Below, one piece after another: positions 42,434 through 52,118 of a DNA stretch of 64,000 nt. Every line of letters begins with the position of its first letter. Positions within the stretch are counted from its first letter, which is position 1. A program made the translations under genes and the position numbers. This DNA comes from Aquabacterium sp. (lineage in GTDB: Bacteria > Pseudomonadota > Gammaproteobacteria > Burkholderiales > Burkholderiaceae_C), in the NCBI RefSeq assembly GCF_029946005.1, contig NZ_JAQSDR010000012.1, positions 1 through 64,000 of the forward strand, given 5' to 3'. A model generated the notes under the pieces. It was not told where the DNA came from. It made no database searches and saw only the letters and a list, made by a program, of their open reading frames with translations.

Positions 42434-43408
42434 ATGTTGTCTTCTGTTCCACGTCCCCCCGCAAGCTCATCCACCCGCTTGTGGCGCAACCTCCTGACCT
42501 ACGGGCTCATTGCGGGTTTTGCTGTGTGGTGCGTGGTTGGATTTCACCGCGATTTGTCTCAGATCAGCCTGACCCCCTTGATCGCGGGCTGGCCCGCTGT
42601 TTTGGCGGCCACCGCTTTGTCCTTGTTCAACTACGCCCTGCGCGTGGTGCGCTGGAAACTGTATTTAAGCCGACTGGGTCATGTGCTGCCGTGGCGGTTT
42701 GTGTCACTGACCTTCATGTCCGGCTTTGCTTTCACCCTGTCACCCGGCAAGTTGGGCGAGATGGTGCGGGCCCGCTATTACCAGCCTTTGGGCATCCCCG
42801 TCTCCGGCCTCATGGCCGGTTTTTTTGTGGAGCGCTTGCTCGATCTGTTGGCGATGATCCTGCTGGCCGTGGCCGTCCTGGCCGAGTTGCAAGCCTACCG
42901 ACAGGCGCTGTGGGTGGCCGTGGGCCTGGTCGTCGGCCTGATGGCCATGTTGGCGTTCACGCCCTGGCCCTGGGTGGCACAGCGCATGGCCAGCCATCAA
43001 CGCGCCGAGAGCAAGTTGTTCATGGCCGCGCAATCGCTGGTCACCATGCTGGGCAGCGCCAGCCAATTCCTCAAGCCGGGCATTTTGTTCATGGGCCTGT
43101 CCCTGGGCCTGGTGGCCTGGGCCGCTGAAGCCGTCGGGCTCAAGCTGGTGGGCGATGTCATCTCCACTGCGCCCTTGTCGCTGCCGTCGGCCATGGGCAT
43201 TTACGCCATCGCCATCATCGTCGGGGCACTCTCCTTCCTGCCGGGCGGCTTGGGCAGCACCGAGCTGGTCATGACAGGCCTTTTGCATGCCCATGGCTAC
43301 CAACTGCCTGAAGCCATACTTCTGACGCTGGTGTGTCGTCTGTTGACGCTGTGGCTGGCCGTGCTCATCGGCTGGATCTGTGTCTGGGCTTTGCGTGGTA
43401 AAAATTAA
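42434..43408 (+). CDS. YbhN/AglD-like (LPG synthase TM region) membrane protein, flippase-like
   Basis: Multi-TM, SLFNYALRVVRWKLYL, SPGKLGEMVRARYY, FLPGGLGSTELVMTGLL. Confidence 0.87.
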   Translation: MLSSVPRPPASSSTRLWRNLLTYGLIAGFAVWCVVGFHRDLSQISLTPLIAGWPAVLAATALSLFNYALRVVRWKLYLSRLGHVLPWRFVSLTFMSGFAFTLSPGKLGEMVRARYYQPLGIPVSGLMAGFFVERLLDLLAMILLAVAVLAELQAYRQALWVAVGLVVGLMAMLAFTPWPWVAQRMASHQRAESKLFMAAQSLVTMLGSASQFLKPGILFMGLSLGLVAWAAEAVGLKLVGDVISTAPLSLPSAMGIYAIAIIVGALSFLPGGLGSTELVMTGLLHAHGYQLPEAILLTLVCRLLTLWLAVLIGWICVWALRGKN

Positions 43409-43422
43409 AATCAAGGGTGTTC

Positions 43423-44850
43423 ATGTCTGAAGCTCAATCAACCCCGCTGTGCGTGGACCTCGATGGCACGCTCATTCACAGCGATTTGCTGCTCGAGTCC
43501 TTTCTCCTGCTCATCAAGCAAAATCCTTTGTTCCTGTTCCTCGTGCCTTTGTGGCTGCTGGGCGGCAAAGCCAGGCTGAAGGCCGAGATCGCCAGCCGTG
43601 TGCAGCTCAATGGCGCCGCCTTGCCGTATTCAGAGCAGTTCCTGAACTGGCTCAAGGCTCAGAAAGCGCAGGGTCGCGAAATCTGGCTGTGCACGGCCTC
43701 CGACCAACGCATGGCGCAGGCCGTGGCCCAGCATGTCGGCCTGTTCGATGGCGTATTGGCCAGCGATGGGCAAACCAATCTGTCGGGCAGCAACAAAGCC
43801 CAGCAACTGGTTCAGCGTTTTGGCGAGCGTGGGTTTGATTACTGTGGCAATGAGCGTGTTGACCTGAAGGTCTGGCAACATGCGCGTTCGGCCATCGTCG
43901 TCAACGCCAAACCGGGGCTGGAAGCCAGCGCCCGTGCCTGCACCCAGGTCGAGGCTGTTTTCCAGCCACCCAAATCAGGCCTCAGGGTCGCCTTGAAGGC
44001 ATTGCGCGTTCACCAATGGGCCAAGAATGCCCTCATCTTCGTGCCCCTGGCGGCCGCGCACCGTTTGCAAGACACGCCCACCCTGGTGGCCGGCTTGGTG
44101 GCGTTCGCCGCCTTCAGCCTGTGCGCCTCGTCGGTCTACCTGCTCAACGACATGCTCGACCTGGAGGCCGACCGCCAGCACCCCCGCAAGTGCAAGCGCC
44201 CCTTCGCGGCCGGCACCCTCAGCCTGCTGTTCGGCCTGGTCGCGGCACCTGCGCTGTTGTTGATCTCATTGGCGCTGGCCTGGACCCTACCCCTCAAGTT
44301 CCTGGCCGTGCTGGGCGCTTACTACCTGGTAACGCTGGCCTATTCCTTTGGCCTCAAGCGCCTGGTCATGATCGATGTCCTGACGTTGGCTGGCCTGTAC
44401 ACCGTGCGCATCGTGGCCGGCGCGGCGGCCACGGACATCCCGCTGTCATTCTGGTTGCTGTTGTTCGCCATCTTCATCTTCCTCAGCCTGGCCATCGTCA
44501 AGCGCTACGCCGAGTTGCACGCCATGCGCAAGCAAGGGCAGCTCAAGGCCAGCGGGCGCGGCTACCAGGTGGAAGACCTGGCCCTGCTGCAAAGCCTGGG
44601 CGCCTCGTCAGGCTACATCAGCATCCTGGTGCTGGCCTTGTACGTCAACTCGCCTGACATCGCCGTGCTGTACAGCCATCCCAAGATCGTGTGGATGCTG
44701 TGCCCGATCATGCTGTACTGGGTCAGCCGGGTTTGGATGCAAACCCACCGTGGTCACATGCACGATGACCCCCTCGTCTTTGCCCTGAAAGACCGCATCA
44801 GCCTGCTCACCGGCGCGGCAGCGGCCGCCGTGCTGTTGCTGGCCGTGTGA
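43423..44850 (+). CDS. HAD phosphatase-UbiA prenyltransferase fusion (DPPR synthase-like)
   Basis: N-terminal CVDLDGTLIHSDLLLES; UbiA core NDMLDLEADRQHPRKCKRPFAAG, SFGLKRLVMIDVLTLAGLYTVRIVAGAAA. Confidence 0.9.
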   Translation: MSEAQSTPLCVDLDGTLIHSDLLLESFLLLIKQNPLFLFLVPLWLLGGKARLKAEIASRVQLNGAALPYSEQFLNWLKAQKAQGREIWLCTASDQRMAQAVAQHVGLFDGVLASDGQTNLSGSNKAQQLVQRFGERGFDYCGNERVDLKVWQHARSAIVVNAKPGLEASARACTQVEAVFQPPKSGLRVALKALRVHQWAKNALIFVPLAAAHRLQDTPTLVAGLVAFAAFSLCASSVYLLNDMLDLEADRQHPRKCKRPFAAGTLSLLFGLVAAPALLLISLALAWTLPLKFLAVLGAYYLVTLAYSFGLKRLVMIDVLTLAGLYTVRIVAGAAATDIPLSFWLLLFAIFIFLSLAIVKRYAELHAMRKQGQLKASGRGYQVEDLALLQSLGASSGYISILVLALYVNSPDIAVLYSHPKIVWMLCPIMLYWVSRVWMQTHRGHMHDDPLVFALKDRISLLTGAAAAAVLLLAV

Positions 44851-46202
44851 CGGCCCAAGGCATGGCAACCCAGGCGTTCACCTCGTGGGGCAGGGTCTTT
44901 CGTCCGGATCAGCAGGTGCTGGGCATGCCCAGCCGCCACGCCAGCCTGCCTTTGCCGGCCGATGATGCGGCCACGGTGCTGCCCCACGGCAATGGCCGCA
45001 GCTACGGTGACAGCAACCTGAACCCCGGCGGCGCCCTGGTGCTGGGCCGCCAACTGGACCGCTTCATCGCGTTTGACCAGGCCACCGGCCTCATCACCTG
45101 CGAAGCCGGTGTGTTGCTGTCAGAGATCCTGCGCTTGACCGTGCCCCAGGGCTGGTTCCTGCCGGTCACCCCTGGCACCCAGTTCGTCACCGTGGGTGGC
45201 GCCATTGCCAACGATGTGCATGGCAAAAACCACCACCTGGTCGGCTCGTTTGGCAACCATGTCACCCAGTTGGAGTTGCTGCGCTCGGATGGCAGCCGCC
45301 GCGTTTGCTCGCCAGCGCAAGATGCCGACTGGTTCGCCGCCACCGTGGGCGGCCTGGGCCTGACCGGCATGATCACCTGGGCGCAAATCCAGCTGCGCCG
45401 CATCGCCAATCCTTACCTGCAAACCGAAAGCATCCGATTTCGCAGCTTGGAGGAGTTTTTTGAACTCAGCCAAGCCTCAGAGTCCGATTACGAATACACC
45501 GTCTCGTGGATCGACTGCGCCTTCGCGGGCAAGCGCCTGGGGCGTGGTTTGTTCAACCGGGCCAACCACGCGCCCGCGGTCATGAACCCAGCCTTGGTTG
45601 CCAAACTGCCCAACCCTGTGCAGGAAAGCACCCGGCGCGTGCCCTTCACGCCGCCCCTGTCGCTGATCAACAACTTGTCGCTCAAGGCCTTCAACCTGGC
45701 CTACTTCAACCGCCAGCAGGGCGACCGTGTCGAGGCCCTGCAGCACTACCGCCCCTTCTTCTACCCGCTGGATGCCTTGTTGGAGTGGAACCGCATCTAC
45801 GGCCCCAAAGGCTTTTACCAATACCAGTGCGTGGTCCCACCTGAGCAAGCCCTGCCCGCCACCCGGCAGCTCCTGCAAACCATCGTGGACAGCGGCATGG
45901 GCTCCTTCCTGGCGGTGCTCAAGCAATTTGGCACGCCGCCATCGCGGGGGCTGCTGTCGTTTCCCATGCCGGGCACCACCCTGGCGCTTGATTTCCCCAA
46001 CCAGGGTGAGCGCCTGCACCGCCTGTTTGCCCAGCTGGATGGCATCGTGCAGGCCGCTGGCGGCCGCTTGTACCCCGCCAAAGATGGACGCATGGGCGCC
46101 CAGATTTTCAAGTCAGGCCACCCTCAGTGGTCGGCGTTTTCCCAATTTGTTGATCCGCGTTTCTCGTCAGGTTTCTGGCGCCGGGTCATGGAGTCCACAT
46201 GA
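44847..46202 (+). CDS. FAD-linked oxidase, DprE1-like
   Basis: LPHGNGRSYGDSNLNPGG, VTPGTQFVTVGGAIANDVHGKNHHLVGSFGNHV. Confidence 0.88.
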   Translation: MTAQGMATQAFTSWGRVFRPDQQVLGMPSRHASLPLPADDAATVLPHGNGRSYGDSNLNPGGALVLGRQLDRFIAFDQATGLITCEAGVLLSEILRLTVPQGWFLPVTPGTQFVTVGGAIANDVHGKNHHLVGSFGNHVTQLELLRSDGSRRVCSPAQDADWFAATVGGLGLTGMITWAQIQLRRIANPYLQTESIRFRSLEEFFELSQASESDYEYTVSWIDCAFAGKRLGRGLFNRANHAPAVMNPALVAKLPNPVQESTRRVPFTPPLSLINNLSLKAFNLAYFNRQQGDRVEALQHYRPFFYPLDALLEWNRIYGPKGFYQYQCVVPPEQALPATRQLLQTIVDSGMGSFLAVLKQFGTPPSRGLLSFPMPGTTLALDFPNQGERLHRLFAQLDGIVQAAGGRLYPAKDGRMGAQIFKSGHPQWSAFSQFVDPRFSSGFWRRVMEST

Positions 46203-46936
46203 AGAAGATCCTGATCGTCGGGGCCACCTCGGCCATGGCCGAAGCTTGCGCCCGCCTCTGGGCCCAGCAGGGCGACCACCTATTCCTGGCGGCCCGCAAC
46301 GCGCAGCAACTGCAATCCCTGGCCGCTGACCTGCAAACCCGGGGCGCCACCAAAGTCGGCACCCGTGTTTTCGACGCCAACCAGCACGACCAGCACGCCG
46401 CATTGCTGGCCGAGGCCACCCAAACGCTGGGCGGGCTCGACACCGTGCTGATCGCCCATGGCACCCTCACCGACCAGGACCGTGCCCAGCACGACGTGCC
46501 CTACGCCCTGGCCGAAATCGGCACCAATGGCCTGTCGGTCGTGGCCCTGTTGACCCTGGTGGCCAACCAGCTGGAGCAGCAAGGGCGCGGCGCCATCGCC
46601 GTCATCTCATCCGTGGCCGGTGATCGGGGCCGTCAAAGCAACTACGTCTATGGCAGTGCCAAGGCCATGGTGTCGGCCTTCACTTCGGGTTTGCGCCAGC
46701 GTCTGGCCAAAAAAGGCGTCCATGTGGTCACCGTCAAGCCGGGCTTTGTGGACACGCCCATGACCGCACACCTGCCCAAAGGCCCACTTTGGGCCAAGCC
46801 TGAGCAGGTGGCCAAGGACATCAGTCAGGCCATCGACAAGGGCCGCAGCATTGTCTACACCCCGGGCTTTTGGCAACTCATCATGCTGATCATCAAAACG
46901 ATCCCTGAGTTCGTTTTCGTCAAGCTCAAGCTTTGA
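46199..46936 (+). CDS. SDR-family oxidoreductase, DprE2-like
   Basis: Rossmann start KKILIVGATSAMAEACARLWAQQGDHLFLAAR, YxxxK (YVYGSAKAMV); directly downstream of DprE1-like gene. Confidence 0.87.
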   Translation: MKKILIVGATSAMAEACARLWAQQGDHLFLAARNAQQLQSLAADLQTRGATKVGTRVFDANQHDQHAALLAEATQTLGGLDTVLIAHGTLTDQDRAQHDVPYALAEIGTNGLSVVALLTLVANQLEQQGRGAIAVISSVAGDRGRQSNYVYGSAKAMVSAFTSGLRQRLAKKGVHVVTVKPGFVDTPMTAHLPKGPLWAKPEQVAKDISQAIDKGRSIVYTPGFWQLIMLIIKTIPEFVFVKLKL

Positions 46937-46957
46937 AAGCGTTCTATTTGCGGATTT

Positions 46958-46986
46958 ATTCCCCCCTTGAATGAGGGTTTTACGGT
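46958..46986. promoter_or_regulatory. C5-N8-G3 motif, copy 2
   Basis: ATTCCCCCCTTGAATGAGGGTTTTACGG upstream of the copper-radical-oxidase-like gene. Confidence 0.55.
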
Positions 46987-47081
46987 CATCGTGTGACTTA
47001 TCGCAAAGACGCAGTGCCATAACCTGAGTCACCATGTGATTTGAGTGTGAATTTGGTGTAATTCTTTTGGATTTTTGTAAC

Positions 47082-48611
47082 ATGGCGCGTTTGTGGCAGG
47101 CTGCATTGAAAGGGGTTTTGATCCTCACGGCGGTAGCGGTGGTCGGTGCTGTCAGCTGGTGGCAACTGCGGCAACGTGAGGTCAGCCCTGATCAGTACCA
47201 CGTGCGCGGCAAGTTCGGCCCCGTGGTCGATTGGCCCCTGATCCCCTTGCAAGTCATCACCTTGCCGGACGGTCGGGTCATGAGCTATGGCACCGATGCC
47301 AGAGGCCAGCAGACCGGCCAGACCATCTACGACATCTGGGACCCCAGCAAAGGGTTTGGCCCAGAATCCCACCTGACCTTGCCCAACCAAACCGGCACCG
47401 ACATCTTCTGCAGTGGCCAAATTCTGGTGCCTGCCGATGGCGCGGTGCTGCTTGTGGGCGGAGACCTCACCGTCAATGGTCAGCGCAACTGGTCGTCGGC
47501 CGACATCAACTACTTTGATTTCAGCAAAAATGTGTTGAAGTCCGCCGGGCGCACCATGGAGCGTCCGCGTTGGTATCCCACCGTGGCCACCATGGCCAAT
47601 GGCGAAGTGCTGGTCGTGGGTGGCAAGCTCGACCCCACCCACTACGCCCCAATCCCTGAAATCTACAACCCGCGCACCGGCTGGCGCACCCTGCCAGGGG
47701 CCGAGAAGAACGAGGCCTATGGCGAGCCCAACTGGAACTACCCACGCCTGTGGCTGAGCCCCAATGGCAAGATCTTCAACGTGTCCCGCATGGGCAACAC
47801 CTTTTACCTCGACATCGAGGGTGCAGGCAAGATCGTGCCGCTCAAGGCCAAGTTGTTCCGCGGCCATTCCTATTTGCCCAGCCTGATGTACGCGCCTGGC
47901 AAGGTGCTGTCCATGCGCATGCTGGGTGTGGCCAACGACATCGACCTCAACGGCGCAGAGCCAGTGGTGAAAACCACGGGCTGGTACACGCCGATCCGGT
48001 TCAACGCCTCGGCCACCGTTCTGGCCGATGGGCAAGTGTTTGTCAGCGGTGGCGGCTTGAAGAACAACGATTCCAGCTCGCACATCCTGGCCAATCGCCT
48101 GGCCGAGATCTGGAATCCGCAAACCGGGCGCTGGAACAGTGCGGGTGTAGCCCACAAAGACCGGCTGTACCACTCGGTCGCCTTGCTGATGCAGGATGCC
48201 ACTGTGCTCACTGGCGCGGGCGGGGCGGGCTATTCCAAAGCCAGCAACAACCTGAATGCCGAGGTGTACTACCCACCTTATCTGTTCAAGCGCGATGGCT
48301 CGGGGCAGTTCGCCGAGCGCCCCAAAATTGATCAGGCGCCAACGGTGGTGAAGTGGGGCGCGGCCTTCAATGTTCACGTCCAGGGCGCGGGCATTTCCAA
48401 AGTCAACCTGGTGCAGATGGGCTCATCCACCCACGCGCAGGTGTATGACCAACGCTTCATGGGCCTGAACTACACCAGCAGGCCCGACGGCACGTTGTCG
48501 ATCACCGGGCCGGCCAGCAGAAACACCGCCCCACCGGGCTACTACTACCTCTTTGTGTTCGATTCGGCGGGTGTTCCCTCCGTTGGCAAGGTGATAAGAC
48601 TAGACGCCTGA
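47082..48611 (+). CDS. Galactose-oxidase/GlxA-like copper-radical oxidase (DUF1929 C-terminal domain), membrane anchored
   Basis: N-terminal TM anchor; DIFCSGQILV, RPRWYPTVATMANGEVLVVGG, RLYHSVALLMQDATVLTGAGG, MGSSTHAQVYDQR, PGYYYLFVFDSAGVPS. Confidence 0.9.
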   Translation: MARLWQAALKGVLILTAVAVVGAVSWWQLRQREVSPDQYHVRGKFGPVVDWPLIPLQVITLPDGRVMSYGTDARGQQTGQTIYDIWDPSKGFGPESHLTLPNQTGTDIFCSGQILVPADGAVLLVGGDLTVNGQRNWSSADINYFDFSKNVLKSAGRTMERPRWYPTVATMANGEVLVVGGKLDPTHYAPIPEIYNPRTGWRTLPGAEKNEAYGEPNWNYPRLWLSPNGKIFNVSRMGNTFYLDIEGAGKIVPLKAKLFRGHSYLPSLMYAPGKVLSMRMLGVANDIDLNGAEPVVKTTGWYTPIRFNASATVLADGQVFVSGGGLKNNDSSSHILANRLAEIWNPQTGRWNSAGVAHKDRLYHSVALLMQDATVLTGAGGAGYSKASNNLNAEVYYPPYLFKRDGSGQFAERPKIDQAPTVVKWGAAFNVHVQGAGISKVNLVQMGSSTHAQVYDQRFMGLNYTSRPDGTLSITGPASRNTAPPGYYYLFVFDSAGVPSVGKVIRLDA

Positions 48612-48669
48612 TCCATGAACCCCTCCCATTGCTTACACTAGTCGGCTAAGCACACAAAAGGGGTTCAAG

Positions 48670-49770
48670 TTGGCGTTTGGCTCGCCCATCATTTTCAATG
48701 GCCGTTTTCTCCAGCGCCCGGTCACGGGGGTTGAGCGCTTTGCCATCGAAACATTGCGGGCACTGGATGGCCTGATCTCGTCCGGAGAAATCCAGCTGGG
48801 CCCCCTGTTCCTGGCGGTTCCCAGGGGCACGCAAACCCAGGTCTCGTTCAAGCACATCCAGCTCATCCAGGTGGGGCGCTTTCAGGGCTATGCCTGGGAG
48901 CAGATCGAGTTGCCCTGGTTTGCGGGACGGCGCCTGCTCGTCAACCTGTGCAACACCGGGCCCGTTTGCAAACGCCACCAAGCCGTGGTCATCCACGACG
49001 CCGCCGTGTTTTCCGTGCCGCAGGCCTACGGCTCGGCCTTTCGCCTGGTCTACAAATGCATGCACCGCATGCTGGCGTGGCGTGGCGCGCGCATCCTCAC
49101 CGTGTCCGAGTTTTCCAGGCAAGAACTGGCCCGGCACCTCCACATCGCGGCCGAATCGATCGCGGTGCTGCCCGAGGGCGGCGAGCACGTGCTTCGCGTG
49201 ACGCCCGACGACGGCATCTTGACCAAGGCTGACCTGCGCAAGCGCCCCTTCGTGCTCGCCGTCAGCAGCGCCCAGGCCAACAAAAACTTCGCCTTCGTGG
49301 CCCGGGCCCTGGCCCAACTGGGCGATCCTGGTTTCGACGTGGTGGTGGCCGGCGGCACCAACCCTGCAGTGTTTGCTGCCAAAGGGTCGGCTTTGCCCCC
49401 CTTCGTCAAGCACGTGGGTTATGTCTCTGATGCAGAGCTGGCCAGCCTTTACATGCACGCCGCTTGCTTTGTGTTTCCATCGCTCTACGAAGGGTTTGGC
49501 ATCCCCCCCCTGGAGGCCATGGCCCGGGGCTGCCCTGTCGTGGCCTCCAATGCCGCCTCCATCCCTGAGGTTTGCGGGCCTGCGGCGGTATATTTCGATC
49601 CCCGAAACCCATCGTCATTTTTGGATGCACTTAACAGGGTCATGGGCAGCGAGTCGGCCCGAGTTGAGCTTAAAGTGTTAGCCCAACAGCGCAGCCAGCT
49701 GTGGACTTGGCCGCGGGCTGCACGTTCATTGCTCCAGGCGTTGCCACAACAGGTACCTACGCACCCATGA
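48670..49770 (+). CDS. Glycosyltransferase family 1/4-like
   Basis: TTG start; ...FPSLYEGFGIPPLEAMARGCPVVASNAASIPEVCGPAAVYFDP. Confidence 0.9.
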   Translation: MAFGSPIIFNGRFLQRPVTGVERFAIETLRALDGLISSGEIQLGPLFLAVPRGTQTQVSFKHIQLIQVGRFQGYAWEQIELPWFAGRRLLVNLCNTGPVCKRHQAVVIHDAAVFSVPQAYGSAFRLVYKCMHRMLAWRGARILTVSEFSRQELARHLHIAAESIAVLPEGGEHVLRVTPDDGILTKADLRKRPFVLAVSSAQANKNFAFVARALAQLGDPGFDVVVAGGTNPAVFAAKGSALPPFVKHVGYVSDAELASLYMHAACFVFPSLYEGFGIPPLEAMARGCPVVASNAASIPEVCGPAAVYFDPRNPSSFLDALNRVMGSESARVELKVLAQQRSQLWTWPRAARSLLQALPQQVPTHP

Positions 49771-50966
49771 GTATTCAAGTTGCTGTGCGCGAAGCTGCTT
49801 CCTTCCCCCCCGTCATCAACCCTTTGGCCAACCGCAAACTCAAGGTGGCGGTGGTGCACGATTGGCTGGTGGTGTACGCGGGCGCAGAAAAGGTGCTGGA
49901 GCAGCTCATCAACATCTGGCCCGACGCGGATGTGTTCACGCTGGTTGATTTCCTGCCAGACGACCAACGGGCCTTTTTGAAGGGGCGCCCCGTGATCACC
50001 AGCTTCGTGCAGAAGCTGCCCTTTGCGCGCACCAAATACCGCAGCTACCTGCCCTTGATGCCCCTGGCCATCGAGCAGCTTGACCTGTCGGGCTACGACC
50101 TCATCGTTTCATCCAGCTACGCCGTGGCCAAGGGTGTGCTCACCTCGGGCAACCAGTTGCATGTGAGCTACGTGCATTCGCCCGTGCGCTACGCCTGGGA
50201 TCTGCAGCACCAGTATTTGCGCGAAAGCAAGCTGGAGAAGGGCTTCAAATCCTTCATGGCCCGCTCACTGCTGCACTACATCCGCATGTGGGATCACCGC
50301 ACCGCCTGCGGCGTGGATGTGATGGTGGCCAACTCCCGCTTCATCAAGCGGCGCATCAAAAAAGCGTATGGCTGTGAAGCCCAGGTCATCTACCCGCCTG
50401 TGGACACCGCAGGATTCACGCTGTGCCGTGACAAGGAAGACTTCTACGTCACCGCCTCCCGGCTGGTGCCTTACAAGATGATTCCCGCCATTGTCGAAGC
50501 GTTTGCACTCATGCCCGGCAAGCGGCTCGTGGTGGTGGGTGATGGGCCGGAGCTGGATCGCATCAAGGCCCTTGCCGGCCCCAATGTTGAGGTGATGGGG
50601 CACCAGCCCTTTGCCACCCTCAAGCAACTCATGCAAACGGCCAAAGCCTTTGTTTTCGCGGCTGAAGAAGATTTTGGCATCACGCCCGTGGAGGCCCAGG
50701 CCTGCGGCACCCCCGTCATCGCGTACGGCCGTGGTGGGGCGCTGGAGACCGTGCGCGGCCTTGGGGTGAGCAGTGCGCCCACGGGGATATTCTTTCACGA
50801 GCAAACCCCTCAGGCCATCGCAGAGGCTGTTCAGCTGTTTGAACGCCATGCTGGCGAGTTCTCGGCGGATGCGTGCCGCGCCAATGCTGAATCGTTCTCA
50901 ACCGAGAACTTCAGAAACCAGATGGCCGCCTTGGTCAGGCAATCGGTGGCTGACTTCGGATACTGA
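49767..50966 (+). CDS. Glycosyltransferase family 4
   Basis: KVAVVHDWLVVYAGAEKVLEQL, YVHSPVRYAWDL, AAEEDFGITPVEAQACGTPVIAYGRGGALETV. Confidence 0.93.
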   Translation: MSIQVAVREAASFPPVINPLANRKLKVAVVHDWLVVYAGAEKVLEQLINIWPDADVFTLVDFLPDDQRAFLKGRPVITSFVQKLPFARTKYRSYLPLMPLAIEQLDLSGYDLIVSSSYAVAKGVLTSGNQLHVSYVHSPVRYAWDLQHQYLRESKLEKGFKSFMARSLLHYIRMWDHRTACGVDVMVANSRFIKRRIKKAYGCEAQVIYPPVDTAGFTLCRDKEDFYVTASRLVPYKMIPAIVEAFALMPGKRLVVVGDGPELDRIKALAGPNVEVMGHQPFATLKQLMQTAKAFVFAAEEDFGITPVEAQACGTPVIAYGRGGALETVRGLGVSSAPTGIFFHEQTPQAIAEAVQLFERHAGEFSADACRANAESFSTENFRNQMAALVRQSVADFGY

Positions 50967-50990
50967 CGACATCACCTGGGGCAGATCTAA

Positions 50991-52115
50991 ATGAAGTTGA
51001 TCAAGGAAACATGCGTTGCTGTGGTGCTGGCGATGGGCTCTGCACAAACAGGGCTGGCACAGGCCGCGCCAGCTTGCCCCGCCAATCGAATCCAATGGGG
51101 GGTTAATTTTCACCTTCCTCCCGAGCAGTGGGACAAGGTGCCTGACGTTATTGCTCCAAGAGGCTTCACTCGCGTTCGAGTCGGTTTGTGGGGGCATGAT
51201 GCAGGCTATATCAAACGCCTTCGCACCATGGTCAGCAACATGGCTAGTCGAAATATCAAGGCAGAGGCGATCATTTTCAATGCCTATGCCCGAGACTATC
51301 CCAAGGCCAAACTTTGCAATGCCGATTTGGGTGAGGTGGAAAAGGAAAGCTACAACGATGCCAAAAAAGCCATTGCTCAGGTTCAGGATCTGATTCAAGA
51401 TTTTGAAATGTTGAATGAGGCGCCTTTGTACCCGAATATCCAGGTGCCCGGCTCAAACGGCAGAGATGCCAACGATTTCGATACGCCTTGTGGTCGAATG
51501 CAGGCTGCCAATTTGCGCGGAATGTCGCGGGCCATTGCTGACGAGCGTAAACGCACAGGCCGGCCTCTGCGCATCATTCTGGGTACTGTCGGGAGAGACT
51601 TCGGTTTCTACAAGTTCATGCTTGCTCAAGGTGTGAAGTTTGATGTGGCCGGTTATCACATCTACCCCCATGAAAAGCACAAGACTTTGGACATGGACCC
51701 ATGGTTTGGACCTGGTGGGCCACTCAAGCAATTAGCTGAATTCAACCGCCCCGTCATCATCAATGAATTCAATTGTGGGGAAACTTACGAGTCTGATTTT
51801 GAAAATCAGCCTGACAAGCCCAGAACAGAATCCTGCTATAGGGGTTTTGTGAAACACATGAAGATGCTGGTCAGCCAGAAGCTGGTCAACATCGAATCTA
51901 TCTACCTTTATGAATTGGTCGATGAACCACATCGCAAACCCCCTGAGAACAGGTTTGGTTTGATGAGTGACCTAAAGACACCCAAGGTTACCATGCTGTT
52001 GGCGACAGCCTTTGCCGGGGGAACCCTTTCAAAGGCTGAGGTGTCCGAGCTTACTCGTCGTAAATTATTGACCCCGGAGCAAATCGAGAACTGGGGCGGT
52101 TGTCAAAAACCCTGA
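50991..52115 (+). CDS. Secreted (beta/alpha)8 glycoside-hydrolase-like protein
   Basis: Signal peptide; FEMLNEAPLYPN and RPVIINEFNCGET candidate catalytic Glu pair. Confidence 0.65.
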   Translation: MKLIKETCVAVVLAMGSAQTGLAQAAPACPANRIQWGVNFHLPPEQWDKVPDVIAPRGFTRVRVGLWGHDAGYIKRLRTMVSNMASRNIKAEAIIFNAYARDYPKAKLCNADLGEVEKESYNDAKKAIAQVQDLIQDFEMLNEAPLYPNIQVPGSNGRDANDFDTPCGRMQAANLRGMSRAIADERKRTGRPLRIILGTVGRDFGFYKFMLAQGVKFDVAGYHIYPHEKHKTLDMDPWFGPGGPLKQLAEFNRPVIINEFNCGETYESDFENQPDKPRTESCYRGFVKHMKMLVSQKLVNIESIYLYELVDEPHRKPPENRFGLMSDLKTPKVTMLLATAFAGGTLSKAEVSELTRRKLLTPEQIENWGGCQKP

Positions 52116-52118
52116 ATA

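Noticed and set aside
46981-47081. Possible c-di-GMP (GEMM) riboswitch-like sequence CGCAAAGACGCAGTGCCATAACC
   Set aside because: Superficial match to one GEMM segment; the other conserved blocks are absent and no supporting pairing could be drawn by eye.
46998-48377. 459-aa minus-strand ORF
   Set aside because: Antisense to the copper-radical oxidase, whose catalytic motifs are intact in the plus frame.
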